Assembly: GCA_948099385.1 (NCBI GenBank) | Contig: CANUEZ040000167.1 | Span: 1,384,001-1,448,000, forward strand | Length of the DNA stretch: 64,000 nucleotides | Direction of reading: 5' to 3' | DNA from: Fasciola hepatica | Lineage: Eukaryota > Platyhelminthes > Trematoda > Plagiorchiida > Fasciolidae | In this document: positions 12,903-25,254 of the stretch, in pieces | Layout of the letters: each line of letters opens with the position of its first letter | Position numbering within the stretch: position 1 is the first letter of the stretch | Position numbers and translations under genes: made by a program | The notes under the pieces: generated by a model | The model's database searches: none | Told to the model about the DNA's origin: nothing | What the model saw: the letters and a program-made list of their open reading frames with translations, nothing else

Positions 12903-13756
12903 GGAGGATCACAGCGGCGTGCCTTGGAGCCGAATGTGCGGTGGTACCAACACCAGGTTTGTAATCGGCGATTTCTGGACCGTGATTTAGGTCGACGAGG
13001 TGTTTCGGTGGACACAGGTCGATGAGTAGTTAATGCGTTGCACATTGCACCGACCTGATTGCACAACATGCGAACGGTTTCTTTTAGGTCCGTAATGTCT
13101 TCATCGATATGAGAGTGATGGGATGGGGAATCAGGACTTCGAGAAACGTCACCACGGCGATCTGGGGCAGGAACTGGTAATGTCGTAGGGGATTCATGCG
13201 TCGGAGTGGTTTCGGCGGGTGATGTCATGTGAACACAAGGTCTAGCAGCCGGGTAGCATTACGTTATTCTATCGGCGTGTTGGGCAACCTTGTCAAGAGG
13301 AGTAGTGGGTTCCAGCATTGACAAGACCTGCTGCATCGGGAGAGGTAGTTTATCAACCCATATCTCCCTGAAAATGGCGTCGTCCATTTGCCGTCCAGCC
13401 AGTAGCGACCGCATGTGGCGCATAGGCTGGGACGGAGTTTGGTCTCCGAGCTCCACCGACGTGAACAGCTCCCGGAGCATTTTTCCGGCTGATTTTCCGG
13501 TACGCTGAATGACTGCTTCCTTCAGCTTCGTGTAGGGAGCTTCTGGTGGAATGGGATCGAGGAGATCTTCCACGTCAACGGCGATGTCAAAGGGAAGCGC
13601 TTGGACAACGTGAGAGTATTTCACGCGCTCGCTGGTTATACGTCGAGTGGCAAATACGGCTTCTATTTGTCGAAACCACACTCGAGGGTTGGTCTGGGCA
13701 AGAACGGGCAGTTTGAGAGCAACCGCGTGGATGTCAATAGATTCGCTGTCAGACAT
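12851..13756 (-). pseudogene. gag: gag, unit 3, interrupted
   Basis: Translation and internal stop (13259-13261) as in units 1 and 2. The CX2HX9CX3C knuckle is intact. Confidence 0.85.
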
Positions 13757-13834
13757 GGTGAATGGTGTGGAACTTGGACCAAAAGAATGAAGCTAGTGTC
13801 AAATGATGGAAGAACAACCTGGGCTCACCAATTT

Positions 13835-14380
13835 TGTAGCGTACTACTCTGTCTATGTGGTACACTAAATTATTGTCAACAACATCTAAGACGACACTAG
13901 CAAACTAAGATGGGTGGAGGAGCGTGCGGTGATAAAAAGGCCAAAAGGGTATGTACATTAAGAATTAAAATGAAACAAAAGGTGTGACTCAAACTCACAG
14001 TTGTTCAGTGTTCTTGTAATCAGGAGATGAGCGTCGAAGAGCCAATATCCGCCAATGTCTTCAGTTCAGTTCAGTCTGACAGCCATCCGTTGAACAGAAC
14101 AGGATGGTATCGAGCGAAGTGCCAAGAGACGCCGTGGAAGCTTCTAAAATGTTTTGTTTCACACAGCTAGTTCCGACCGATATAATTCCAAGACACTCCA
14201 AACCAGAAGATGAGACCGTGCCAGAATGAAAGATTTATTTACAGCCTTTTTTGTATTGCGCGGTGATGACGACCAAAAGGTGTGTGTGTTTTTGCATTAA
14301 AACGTCGGTACAACAAAGGAGTGTCGCACCAAGGGACGTTGAAAATCATGGAAAAAGTCGGAAATGTACAGGTACCTACA
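13835..14380 (-). repeat. LTR shared by units 3 and 4 (546 bp)
   Basis: A single LTR between two internal regions. It is identical by eye to the 9069-9614 copy, including the T at 13915. Primer-binding-like sequence abuts its plus-strand left end and the polypurine tract abuts its right end. Confidence 0.9.
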
Positions 14381-14464
14381 CAACTCCCCCGCCAGAGCGT
14401 TTGTTGTACAAAATAAACGCTCGATAGAAAAATAGAAAGAGGAAACGGTTAGCGAAAGAAAACG

Positions 14465-15523
14465 TCAACTAACAAAGTCTTGAAATCTGACAGGATGTCG
14501 AACGTTTTTGCCGGAAAGGCGGGTTACCAGGGAAGGTTGTTGCTGTGGTGGTGCTGACGGGTGTGGTGTAGTGTCTGGTGTGATGATAGAGGGTGGATCA
14601 TCAACAGGAATTGTTGGTGATGTGTCTGCGGATGGTGATGGTGTCGGTATTGCTGGTGACGGAGGTGTATCAAAATGAGCGGGTTTTAGTCTGTCAATGA
14701 AAACTCTGCCTAGCTTATCGGCTTTCTGAACCACGAAATATTTGTCTGTGCGACTAAGCACCTTAAATGGACCGTCATACGGTGGTGTAAGTGGTTTCCG
14801 AACAGCATTGTTACGAATAAAAACGAAAGGTGACGTATATAGATCATTATGTACAAAAACGTGTGTGGATGACGAGCGAGTGGGTGTTGGACGAAGGTGT
14901 GACATACGGTCTTTGAGTTGTTGGACAAATTTGGATGGGTTAGGACTGGCATCGGTGCTGGGTTGAACATACTCACCTGGAAGGCATATGGTGGTACCGA
15001 AAACGAGTTCAGCCGACGTGCTGTGGAGGTCGTCTTTGAATGATGACCGCAGACCTAAGAGAACTAGTGGCAGGTTGTCGCTCCAGTTATTGGGGTTTGG
15101 CTGTGATATCAGTGCTGCTTTGAGTTGACGGTGTAGGCGCTCTACCATGCCGTTGGACGAAGGATGGTATGCAGTTGTTGTGATGTGTTTACAGCCAAGC
15201 AGTTTAGTGAACTCACGGAACAAAGTCGACTGGAATTGGCTGCCACGGTCTGTGGTGACGGTAGACGGTACACCAAATGTAGCAATCCAGTGCTGGAGTA
15301 GTACTTTCGCAATATTTTCTGCCGAGGTGTCGGAAATGGGTACTGCCATCGGCCAGCGTGTGAAACGATCAACAACGGTTAATAAGTGGGTATGTCCATT
15401 TGATGGTGGTAGTGGACAACAAGACCGACGTGAATATGTGTGAAACGGACGTCGGGAACGGTGAATGTACTGGGAGGAGAAAAAGTGTGGCGGTGGACCT
15501 TGTTTCTCTGACATTATAAACAC
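14465..15523 (-). pseudogene. Integrase core, unit 4; N-terminus broken
   Basis: Asn239 (T at 14809) and a private Thr299 to Ala in the Pro-rich tail (C near 14629). Upstream stops and frame breaks match the other units. Confidence 0.85.
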
Positions 15524-15550
15524 TGTTTAGTCCATAATGCAATGTCGGAA

Positions 15551-17668
15551 TTAATATTGGGCCAAAAAAATGGCAGAAATGAGTTTGCGAGATGCACGGA
15601 TACCAGGATGGGAACGAGAATGAAAATGATCGAAAACGATCTTCCTGTAGCAAGTTGGAACGATAGGACGAGGGTTACCTGTAGACCAGTCACATAGGAC
15701 TGTGCCATCGGCTGAAGGTAGGGGAGAATCCTTGAGCTGGAGTGTGGAGGATGTGCGCAGTTCGAGCAAAGATGGATCATCACGCTGGAGGTTTGCCAGT
15801 TCCGTAAGATCGAATTTAGTCTGCACCGTGTTGATGTCAGGTCTGGATAAAGCATCAGCCACAACATTATCAACTCCACGCACGTAGCGGATGTCTGTTG
15901 TGAACTGAGAAATATAATCCAAATAGCGGATATCTCTGGGTGAATGTCGGTCAGGCTTGGCATGAAGTGCGTGTGTCAGGGGTTTGTGGTCAGTGTGCAC
16001 ACGAAATTGCCGTCCTTCCAAAAGATGACGGAAATGACGGATGGACAAGTTAATAGCCAGGAGTTCACGAGAAAACGTGCTGTATCTTGTATGTGCCGCC
16101 TGGAGTTTTTGCGAGAAGAACGCCAAGGGCTGTAATTGGTTGTCCACTATTTGGTGAAGCACTGCACCGACCGCAGTATTTGATGCATCAGTCGTTAGGA
16201 TTAACTCAGTATTTGGATCCGAATGAGGGTGGTGCAGCATGGTGGCACCTGCGAGAGCTTTTTTGGCTTCTGTGAAAGCTGTCTCAGCCTCGGGAGTGAA
16301 ATCGATCGTCTTGACGTCGGACTTGAGAAGATCGGTCAAAGGTGAAACGATGGTCGCACAATGGGGAATGAAGCGACGGTAGTAGTTCAAAATTCCCAAG
16401 AAACGTCGTAACTGTGTGATCGTTTGAGGTGCAAGAAATGAGGGGATGCTGCGCACCTTATCTGGTAGGGGTGTCAAACCGTTTTGATCGATATGGTGCC
16501 CGAGAAAGTCGAGGAATGGAACGCCGAACACGCATTTACTAGGGTTCAGCTGAAGGCCGTATTGTTGGAAACGTTGGAAGAGTTGACGCAGGTGGCTGGC
16601 ATGCTCCGATGGAGAGGCCCTGGCAATTAAGATGTCGTCGATGTAGCCAAACGCGAAGGGTAGACCTCGAAGCACTTCATCGACGAATTGTTGGAACGTC
16701 TGAGCAGCGTTTCTCAATCCAAATGGCACGCGAATGAACTCGAACAGGCCAAAAGGCGTTGTGATAGCTGTCTTGGGAATGTCTTCTTCGGCCACGGGGA
16801 TTTGGTGATATGCCTTTACGAGGTCAACCTTGGAAAAGATTGTCTTTCCAGAGAGATTCTGTGCAAAATCATGAATGTGTGGGATCGGATACCTGTAGGG
16901 GACCTTGACGTTGTTGAAAGCACGGTAGTCTCCACAGGGTCTCCAATCACCAGATGATTTTGGAACCATGTGCAAAGGCGAGGCCCACGGGCTTGAAGAC
17001 GGTCGAATGATGCCAAGATTCATCATATGTTCGAATTCAAGTCGTGCGATACGGAGTTTGTCGGCGTTGAGTCGTCGTGGTTGAAAGTGAACAGGTTGGT
17101 CTTTTGTAGCGATGTGGTGCTGCACAGCATGAGAGACTGGGTCGGTGAACTGACAAGGTTTAGTGAGGGATGGAAACTCCTTCAAAATGTCAGCGAACGG
17201 CGATTGCGGGATCGCCAGCCGAATACCCAGGGAGTTGGTGCATTTACCAATGCCGACTGCACGGAGCTTGGTTGTGGTGTCTACCAGCTTGCGATTTTTG
17301 AGGTCCGCTGTTAGGCCAAAGTGTGAGAGGAAATCCGCGCCAATAATGGGAGTCTGAACATCCGCCTGGATGAAAACCCGTTGAAAAGAGCCTCTGAGGC
17401 CTAAATCAAGAGTGATGGACCGTTGGCCGAATGTCGCAATAGTTGTTGTGTTTGCTGCTTGCAGTGTAAAGTGATATGGTTTGAGGCTGTGATGTTTGGG
17501 TGGGGGGATTACACTGATCTCGGCGCCGGTATCAATGAGGAATCGAAGACCACTGGATCGGTCAACGATATAAAATGGGCGACTTTCATGTGGAGGGCCA
17601 GCCGTAGTCGTCGCCGTTACTGGCTGGCCTGGTCGTCTGACTGTGGGGTGGAAGTGCGGAATGAACAT
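15551..17668 (-). CDS. pol: pol, unit 4: protease, RT, RNase H
   Basis: A 705-residue frame with private Asp474 to Gly just ahead of RNase H (C near 16248), plus silent differences near 16790 and 16871. It is the most divergent of the five units, but all active-site residues remain. Confidence 0.93.
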   Translation of the reverse strand: MFIPHFHPTVRRPGQPVTATTTAGPPHESRPFYIVDRSSGLRFLIDTGAEISVIPPPKHHSLKPYHFTLQAANTTTIATFGQRSITLDLGLRGSFQRVFIQADVQTPIIGADFLSHFGLTADLKNRKLVDTTTKLRAVGIGKCTNSLGIRLAIPQSPFADILKEFPSLTKPCQFTDPVSHAVQHHIATKDQPVHFQPRRLNADKLRIARLEFEHMMNLGIIRPSSSPWASPLHMVPKSSGDWRPCGDYRAFNNVKVPYRYPIPHIHDFAQNLSGKTIFSKVDLVKAYHQIPVAEEDIPKTAITTPFGLFEFIRVPFGLRNAAQTFQQFVDEVLRGLPFAFGYIDDILIARASPSEHASHLRQLFQRFQQYGLQLNPSKCVFGVPFLDFLGHHIDQNGLTPLPDKVRSIPSFLAPQTITQLRRFLGILNYYRRFIPHCATIVSPLTDLLKSDVKTIDFTPEAETAFTEAKKALAGATMLHHPHSDPNTELILTTDASNTAVGAVLHQIVDNQLQPLAFFSQKLQAAHTRYSTFSRELLAINLSIRHFRHLLEGRQFRVHTDHKPLTHALHAKPDRHSPRDIRYLDYISQFTTDIRYVRGVDNVVADALSRPDINTVQTKFDLTELANLQRDDPSLLELRTSSTLQLKDSPLPSADGTVLCDWSTGNPRPIVPTCYRKIVFDHFHSRSHPGIRASRKLISAIFLAQY

Positions 17669-18522
17669 GGAGGATCACAGCGGCGTGCCTTGGAGCCGAA
17701 TGTGCGGTGGTACCAACACCAGGTTTGTAATCGGCGATTTCTGGACCGTGATTTAGGTCGACGAGGTGTTTCGGTGGACACAGGTCGATGAGTAGTTAAT
17801 GCGTTGCACATTGCACCGACCTGATTGCACAACATGCGAACGGTTTCTTTTAGGTCCGTAATGTCTTCATCGATATGAGAGTGATGGGATGGGGAATCAG
17901 GACTTCGAGAAACGTCACCACGGCGATCTGGGGCAGGAACTGGTAATGTCGTAGGGGATTCATGCGTCGGAGTGGTTTCGGCGGGTGATGTCATGTGAAC
18001 ACAAGGTCTAGCAGCCGGGTAGCATTACGTTATTCTATCGGCGTGTTGGGCAACCTTGTCAAGAGGAGTAGTGGGTTCCAGCATTGACAAGACCTGCTGC
18101 ATCGGGAGAGGTAGTTTATCAACCCATATCTCCCTGAAAATGGCGTCGTCCATTTGCCGTCCAGCCAGTAGCGACCGCATGTGGCGCATAGGCTGGGACG
18201 GAGTTTGGTCTCCGAGCTCCACCGACGTGAACAGCTCCCGGAGCATTTTTCCGGCTGATTTTCCGGTACGCTGAATGACTGCTTCCTTCAGCTTCGTGTA
18301 GGGAGCTTCTGGTGGAATGGGATCGAGGAGATCTTCCACGTCAACGGCGATGTCAAAGGGAAGCGCTTGGACAACGTGAGAGTATTTCACGCGCTCGCTG
18401 GTTATACGTCGAGTGGCAAATACGGCTTCTATTTGTCGAAACCACACTCGAGGGTTGGTCTGGGCAAGAACGGGCAGTTTGAGAGCAACCGCGTGGATGT
18501 CAATAGATTCGCTGTCAGACAT
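17617..18522 (-). pseudogene. gag: gag, unit 4, interrupted
   Basis: Translation identical to the other units, with the shared stop at 18025-18027. Confidence 0.85.
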
Positions 18523-18600
18523 GGTGAATGGTGTGGAACTTGGACCAAAAGAATGAAGCTAGTGTCAAATGATGGAAGAACAACCTGGGCTCACCAATTT

Positions 18601-19146
18601 TGTAGCGTACTACTCTGTCTATGTGGTACACTAAATTATTGTCAACAACATCTAAGACGACACTAGCAAACTAAGATGGGTGGAGGAGCGTGCGGTGATA
18701 AAAAGGCCAAAAGGGTATGTACATTAAGAATTAAAATGAAACAAAAGGTGTGACTCAAACTCACAGTTGTTCAGTGTTCTTGTAATCAGGAGATGAGCGT
18801 CGAAGAGCCAATATCCGCCAATGTCTTCAGTTCAGTTCAGTCTGACAGCCATCCGTTGAACAGAACAGGATGGTATCGAGCGAAGTGCCAAGAGACGCCG
18901 TGGAAGCTTCTAAAATGTTTTGTTTCACACAGCTAGTTCCGACCGATATAATTCCAAGACACTCCAAACCAGAAGATGAGACCGTGCCAGAATGAAAGAT
19001 TTATTTACAGCCTTTTTTGTATTGCGCGGTGATGACGACCAAAAGGTGTGTGTGTTTTTGCATTAAAACGTCGGTACAACAAAGGAGTGTCGCACCAAGG
19101 GACGTTGAAAATCATGGAAAAAGTCGGAAATGTACAGGTACCTACA
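18601..19146 (-). repeat. LTR shared by units 4 and 5 (546 bp)
   Basis: A single LTR between units 4 and 5, with T at 18681 like the two copies to its left. The TGTAG and CTACA ends are intact. Confidence 0.9.
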
Positions 19147-19230
19147 CAACTCCCCCGCCAGAGCGTTTGTTGTACAAAATAAACGCTCGATAGAAAAATA
19201 GAAAGAGGAAACGGTTAGCGAAAGAAAACG

Positions 19231-20289
19231 TCAACTAACAAAGTCTTGAAATCTGACAGGATGTCGAACGTTTTTGCCGGAAAGGCGGGTTACCAGGGAA
19301 GGTTGTTGCTGTGGTGGTGCTGACGGGTGTGGTGTAGTGTCTGGTGTGATGATAGAGGGTGGATCATCAACAGGAATTGTTGGTGATGTGTCTGTGGATG
19401 GTGATGGTGTCGGTATTGCTGGTGACGGAGGTGTATCAAAATGAGCGGGTTTTAGTCTGTCAATGAAAACTCTGCCTAGCTTATCGGCTTTCTGAACCAC
19501 GAAATATTTGTCTGTGCGACTAAGCACCTTAAATGGACCGTCATACGGTGGTGTAAGTGGTTTCCGAACAGCATTGTTACGAATAAAAACGAAAGGTGAC
19601 GTATATAGATCATTATGTACAAAAACGTGTGTGGATGACGAGCGAGTGGGTGTTGGACGAAGGTGTGACATACGGTCTTTGAGTTGTTGGACAAATTTGG
19701 ATGGGTTAGGACTGGCATCGGTGCTGGGTTGAACATACTCACCTGGAAGGCATATGGTGGTACCGAAAACGAGTTCAGCCGACGTGCTGTGGAGGTCGTC
19801 TTTGAATGATGACCGCAGACCTAAGAGAACTAGTGGCAGGTTGTCGCTCCAGTTATTGGGGTTTGGCTGTGATATCAGTGCTGCTTTGAGTTGACGGTGT
19901 AGGCGCTCTACCATGCCGTTGGACGAAGGATGGTATGCAGTTGTTGTGATGTGTTTACAGCCAAGCAGTTTAGTGAACTCACGGAACAAAGTCGACTGGA
20001 ATTGGCTGCCACGGTCTGTGGTGACGGTAGACGGTACACCAAATGTAGCAATCCAGTGCTGGAGTAGTACTTTCGCAATATTTTCTGCCGAGGTGTCGGA
20101 AATGGGTACTGCCATCGGCCAGCGTGTGAAACGATCAACAACGGTTAATAAGTGGGTATGTCCATTTGATGGTGGTAGTGGACAACAAGACCGACGTGAA
20201 TATGTGTGAAACGGACGTCGGGAACGGTGAATGTACTGGGAGGAGAAAAAGTGTGGCGGTGGACCTTGTTTCTCTGACATTATAAACAC
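19231..20289 (-). pseudogene. Integrase core, unit 5; N-terminus broken
   Basis: Asn239 (T at 19575), as in units 2 and 4. Same lesions at the zinc-domain boundary. Confidence 0.85.
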
Positions 20290-20316
20290 TGTTTAGTCCA
20301 TAATGCAATGTCGGAA

Positions 20317-22434
20317 TTAATATTGGGCCAAAAAAATGGCAGAAATGAGTTTGCGAGATGCACGGATACCAGGATGGGAACGAGAATGAAAATGATCGAA
20401 AACGATCTTCCTGTAGCAAGTTGGAACGATAGGACGAGGGTTACCTGTAGACCAGTCACATAGGACTGTGCCATCGGCTGAAGGTAGGGGAGAATCCTTG
20501 AGCTGGAGTGTGGAGGATGTGCGCAGTTCGAGCAAAGATGGATCATCACGCTGGAGGTTTGCCAGTTCCGTAAGATCGAATTTAGTCTGCACCGTGTTGA
20601 TGTCAGGTCTGGATAAAGCATCAGCCACAACATTATCAACTCCACGCACGTAGCGGATGTCTGTTGTGAACTGAGAAATATAATCCAAATAGCGGATATC
20701 TCTGGGTGAATGTCGGTCAGGCTTGGCATGAAGTGCGTGTGTCAGGGGTTTGTGGTCAGTGTGCACACGAAATTGCCGTCCTTCCAAAAGATGACGGAAA
20801 TGACGGATGGACAAGTTAATAGCCAGGAGTTCACGAGAAAACGTGCTGTATCTTGTATGTGCCGCCTGGAGTTTTTGCGAGAAGAACGCCAAGGGCTGTA
20901 ATTGGTTGTCCACTATTTGGTGAAGCACTGCACCGACCGCAGTATTTGATGCATCAGTCGTTAGGATTAACTCAGTATTTGGATCCGAATGAGGGTGGTG
21001 CAGCATGGTGGCATCTGCGAGAGCTTTTTTGGCTTCTGTGAAAGCTGTCTCAGCCTCGGGAGTGAAATCGATCGTCTTGACGTCGGACTTGAGAAGATCG
21101 GTCAAAGGTGAAACGATGGTCGCACAATGGGGAATGAAGCGACGGTAGTAGTTCAAAATTCCCAAGAAACGTCGTAACTGTGTGATCGTTTGAGGTGCAA
21201 GAAATGAGGGGATGCTGCGCACCTTATCTGGTAGGGGTGTCAAACCGTTTTGATCGATATGGTGCCCGAGAAAGTCGAGGAATGGAACGCCGAACACGCA
21301 TTTACCAGGGTTCAGCTGAAGGCCGTATTGTTGGAAACGTTGGAAGAGTTGACGCAGGTGGCTGGCATGCTCCGATGGAGAGGCCCTGGCAATTAAGATG
21401 TCGTCGATGTAGCCAAACGCGAAGGGTAGACCTCGAAGCACTTCATCGACGAATTGTTGGAACGTCTGAGCAGCGTTTCTCAATCCAAATGGCACGCGAA
21501 TGAACTCGAACAGGCCAAAAGGCGTTGTGATAGCTGTCTTGGGAATGTCTTCTTCAGCCACGGGGATTTGGTGATATGCCTTTACGAGGTCAACCTTGGA
21601 AAAGATTGTCTTTCCAGAGAGATTCTGTGCAAAATCGTGAATGTGTGGGATCGGATACCTGTAGGGGACCTTGACGTTGTTGAAAGCACGGTAGTCTCCA
21701 CAGGGTCTCCAATCACCAGATGATTTTGGAACCATGTGCAAAGGCGAGGCCCACGGGCTTGAAGACGGTCGAATGATGCCAAGATTCATCATATGTTCGA
21801 ATTCAAGTCGTGCGATACGGAGTTTGTCGGCGTTGAGTCGTCGTGGTTGAAAGTGAACAGGTTGGTCTTTTGTAGCGATGTGGTGCTGCACAGCATGAGA
21901 GACTGGGTCGGTGAACTGACAAGGTTTAGTGAGGGATGGAAACTCCTTCAAAATGTCAGCGAACGGCGATTGCGGGATCGCCAGCCGAATACCCAGGGAG
22001 TTGGTGCATTTACCAATGCCGACTGCACGGAGCTTGGTTGTGGTGTCTACCAGCTTGCGATTTTTGAGGTCCGCTGTTAGGCCAAAGTGTGAGAGGAAAT
22101 CCGCGCCAATAATGGGAGTCTGAACATCCGCCTGGATGAAAACCCGTTGAAAAGAGCCTCTGAGGCCTAAATCAAGAGTGATGGACCGTTGGCCGAATGT
22201 CGCAATAGTTGTTGTGTTTGCTGCTTGCAGTGTAAAGTGATATGGTTTGAGGCTGTGATGTTTGGGTGGGGGGATTACACTGATCTCGGCGCCGGTATCA
22301 ATGAGGAATCGAAGACCACTGGATCGGTCAACGATATAAAATGGGCGACTTTCATGTGGAGGGCCAGCCGTAGTCGTCGCCGTTACTGGCTGGCCTGGTC
22401 GTCTGACTGTGGGGTGGAAGTGCGGAATGAACAT
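20317..22434 (-). CDS. pol: pol, unit 5: protease, RT, RNase H
   Basis: A 705-residue frame with private Ser377 to Gly in the RT thumb region (C near 21305). Otherwise it has the same translation as unit 1. Confidence 0.93.
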   Translation of the reverse strand: MFIPHFHPTVRRPGQPVTATTTAGPPHESRPFYIVDRSSGLRFLIDTGAEISVIPPPKHHSLKPYHFTLQAANTTTIATFGQRSITLDLGLRGSFQRVFIQADVQTPIIGADFLSHFGLTADLKNRKLVDTTTKLRAVGIGKCTNSLGIRLAIPQSPFADILKEFPSLTKPCQFTDPVSHAVQHHIATKDQPVHFQPRRLNADKLRIARLEFEHMMNLGIIRPSSSPWASPLHMVPKSSGDWRPCGDYRAFNNVKVPYRYPIPHIHDFAQNLSGKTIFSKVDLVKAYHQIPVAEEDIPKTAITTPFGLFEFIRVPFGLRNAAQTFQQFVDEVLRGLPFAFGYIDDILIARASPSEHASHLRQLFQRFQQYGLQLNPGKCVFGVPFLDFLGHHIDQNGLTPLPDKVRSIPSFLAPQTITQLRRFLGILNYYRRFIPHCATIVSPLTDLLKSDVKTIDFTPEAETAFTEAKKALADATMLHHPHSDPNTELILTTDASNTAVGAVLHQIVDNQLQPLAFFSQKLQAAHTRYSTFSRELLAINLSIRHFRHLLEGRQFRVHTDHKPLTHALHAKPDRHSPRDIRYLDYISQFTTDIRYVRGVDNVVADALSRPDINTVQTKFDLTELANLQRDDPSLLELRTSSTLQLKDSPLPSADGTVLCDWSTGNPRPIVPTCYRKIVFDHFHSRSHPGIRASRKLISAIFLAQY

Positions 22435-23288
22435 GGAGGATCACAGCGGCGTGCCTTGGAGCCGAATGTGCGGTGGTACCAACACCAGGTTTGTAATCGG
22501 CGATTTCTGGACCGTGATTTAGGTCGACGAGGTGTTTCGGTGGACACAGGTCGATGAGTAGTTAATGCGTTGCACATTGCACCGACCTGATTGCACAACA
22601 TGCGAACGGTTTCTTTTAGGTCCGTAATGTCTTCATCGATATGAGAGTGATGGGATGGGGAATCAGGACTTCGAGAAACGTCACCACGGCGATCTGGGGC
22701 AGGAACTGGTAATGTCGTAGGGGATTCATGCGTCGGAGTGGTTTCGGCGGGTGATGTCATGTGAACACAAGGTCTAGCAGCCGGGTAGCATTACGTTATT
22801 CTATCGGCGTGTTGGGCAACCTTGTCAAGAGGAGTAGTGGGTTCCAGCATTGACAAGACCTGCTGCATCGGGAGAGGTAGTTTATCAACCCATATCTCCC
22901 TGAAAATGGCGTCGTCCATTTGCCGTCCAGCCAGTAGCGACCGCATGTGGCGCATAGGCTGGGACGGAGTTTGGTCTCCGAGCTCCACCGACGTGAACAG
23001 CTCCCGGAGCATTTTTCCGGCTGATTTTCCGGTACGCTGAATGACTGCTTCCTTCAGCTTCGTGTAGGGAGCTTCTGGTGGAATGGGATCGAGGAGATCT
23101 TCCACGTCAACGGCGATGTCAAAGGGAAGCGCTTGGACAACGTGAGAGTATTTCACGCGCTCGCTGGTTATACGTCGAGTGGCAAATACGGCTTCTATTT
23201 GTCGAAACCACACTCGAGGGTTGGTCTGGGCAAGAACGGGCAGTTTGAGAGCAACCGCGTGGATGTCAATAGATTCGCTGTCAGACAT
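22383..23288 (-). pseudogene. gag: gag, unit 5, interrupted
   Basis: The unit nearest the unique right flank. Same translation and same stop (22791-22793) as the rest. Confidence 0.85.
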
Positions 23289-23366
23289 GGTGAATGGTGT
23301 GGAACTTGGACCAAAAGAATGAAGCTAGTGTCAAATGATGGAAGAACAACCTGGGCTCACCAATTT

Positions 23367-23912
23367 TGTAGCGTACTACTCTGTCTATGTGGTACACTAA
23401 ATTATTGTCAACAACATCTAAGACGACACTAGCAAACTAAGATGGGTGGAGGAGCGTGCGGTGATAAAAAGGCCAAAAGGGTATGTACATTAAGAATTAA
23501 AATGAAACAAAAGGTGTGACTCAAACTCACAGTTGTTCAGTGTTCTTGTAATCAGGAGATGAGCGTCGAAGAGCCAATATCCGCCAATGTCTTCAGTTCA
23601 GTTCAGTCTGACAGCCATCCGTTGAACAGAACAGGATGGTATCGAGCGAAGTGCCAAGAGACGCCGTGGAAGCTTCTAAAATGTTTTGTTTCACACAGCT
23701 AGTTCCGACCGATATAATTCCAAGACACTCCAAACCAGAAGATGAGACCGTGCCAGAATGAAAGATTTATTTACAGCCTTTTTTGTATTGCGCGGTGATG
23801 ACGACCAAAAGGTGTGTGTGTTTTTGCATTAAAACGTCGGTACAACAAAGGAGTGTCGCACCAAGGGACGTTGAAAATCATGGAAAAAGTCGGAAATGTA
23901 CAGGTACCTACA
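23367..23912 (-). repeat. Right-most LTR of the array (5' LTR of unit 5)
   Basis: This LTR has the array on one side and non-array DNA on the other. It ends in CTACA at 23912 and is followed by GTCTCGACC instead of the polypurine tract found at internal junctions. The similarity break coincides with the terminal CA, so this is the true element boundary. Target-site duplication cannot be tested because the left flank is outside the window. Confidence 0.92.
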
Positions 23913-24299
23913 GTCTCGACCAAGGTCGAGGAGTATGCCATCAATATTACCATTGTTATTATTAATATCATGCTATAGGCTCTTTTTCCGTAGCTCTCAA
24001 CACTGTATGATATCCTCTTTTTCTGTAAGTTCGAAATTCTGTACGGTATCATTTCTGACATAGAAAAAAGAAAAACTATGGATGCACGATCTCTGGCCAT
24101 AAGTCGGTCTAACACACTTCGGGGTACCGTGTCTCCAAAGCCGACCGGTTGTTTCCTTAAATGCTTTCACTGTCATTTTATTTATGACATCCTCTGGGTG
24201 CGTATTCGACAGATGCGTCAACCTATTTAAAAACCAGCTTGACTCAAGTAGAAAACTTGGGTGCATTTTTGTTTTCTTGGGCTGTGCTCCTTTGTCTCA
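23913..24299. other. Flank of the array, no gene recognised
   Basis: Begins immediately after the LTR with a short inverted repeat (TCGACC...GGTCGA). Short open frames here have no recognisable domain. Confidence 0.5.
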
Positions 24300-24485
24300 C
24301 TATCTGGGATTGGAGATAACAGCTCGTTTTAGTCTATAACTGAAAACCACTCCAACGCCTAGGAAGTTTCTGCCAAATCGCCGAGCGTGGGCCTCGAACC
24401 CACCGAAAACAGAATTAAAACCCGAAGAATCCTTGCTCAGGTATGCTACCCTTGACCAGTCACCATCTCAGTGACTACTCTCCGA
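24300..24485 (-). repeat. Probable tRNA-derived SINE
   Basis: On the minus strand a tRNA-like head carries a Pol III A-box-like TGGTCAAGGG (about 24449-24458). It also has a B box, GGTTCGAGGCC, inside a perfect five-base-pair T-arm (GTGGG/CCCAC, 24387-24403). The spacing suggests a tRNA with a long variable arm. The head continues into non-tRNA sequence towards 24300. No anticodon arm can be assigned with confidence, so this is a SINE or decayed pseudo-tRNA rather than a functional tRNA. Both ends are approximate. Confidence 0.5.
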
Positions 24486-25250
24486 ACCTTGTAGATTGAA
24501 AGGAAGACTTCGAGCCTCCTAAGTTGCACGGTGGCTGTAAGTTGAAAGAGTTTCCTGTGTTGAGGTTGGCAGTGTCGTTTTGCTGTAGAGTCAATTTGAC
24601 ATCAAAGGTTGTTTGCTACGACACATTCTATCGCTTTGCTCTTTTACGACTGACCGCGGTGTGTCATAATAGACACTGTAAAAAAACACGCTACTGTGAC
24701 AGCCTTTTAGCAGCGTATTTCGCTCGTGTTGTACACATCTTTGGTTTTGTGCACCGATGTTGTTTAGGCCCACTTTTCAGGTTTGCGCTCATGTATTTAT
24801 TACTAATTGGTTTTTAACAGACCACATGAAAGTTGCAAATTCAACGACTTGGTTTTTCCCCTTCTGTCAGACATTTATGCGATTCGTTCATTGATTTCAC
24901 AGGTCGCAGTAGCTTTTACTGGCTTGTAGTGGATTGTTTTGACGCGGCAGAGTTGGTGTTGGTTACACTGAGGTGCAAGTAACTCGTACCCAGACTGTCC
25001 AGAATCAATATCCACGGGACGCATTTGCCGCCAGGAAGTGCTGCTCCAAAAACTTTACCCAGATCCTTTTGCAGCTACTCTGCACTGCTCCCACCGGCCA
25101 ATTATCTGTAGTCAAGCCTTGAAAATGGGTGACGTTAGGAGGTAGGTCCCACCTGTGCGACCAGTTTTGGAGGGATCACGCGTCACACGCTATCTCGATT
25201 CCAACTGTCTCGATGTTGATGACGAACTTTTAAGCACGATTCCTAATTCA
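24486..25250. other. No gene recognised
   Basis: Only short, unrelated open frames are present, and nothing was recognised on either strand. Confidence 0.45.
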
Positions 25251-25254
25251 ACTT

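Larger units (their letters stand above)
1..23912 (-). mobile_element. Tandem array of a CsRn1-type Ty3/Gypsy LTR retrotransposon, at least five units
   Basis: Five internal regions (gag, then protease-RT-RNase H, then integrase, all on the minus strand) alternate with single LTRs. Every landmark recurs at exactly 4766 bp: gag starts at 4224, 8990, 13756, 18522 and 23288. Neighbouring units share one LTR, giving LTR-int-LTR-int-LTR. One complete element would be 5312 bp (4766 plus one 546-bp LTR). Only single-base differences separate the units. Assignment to the CsRn1/Kabuki group rests on the CX2HX9CX3C Gag knuckle, DTGA protease, YIDD RT, DDx35E integrase, GPF motif and absence of a chromodomain. 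The window starts inside an LTR, so the array may continue to the left. Confidence 0.95.

Noticed and set aside
1..23912. CRISPR-like or satellite interpretation of the 4766-bp periodicity
   Set aside because: Each period contains a full retrotransposon internal region plus LTR, which explains the repeat completely.
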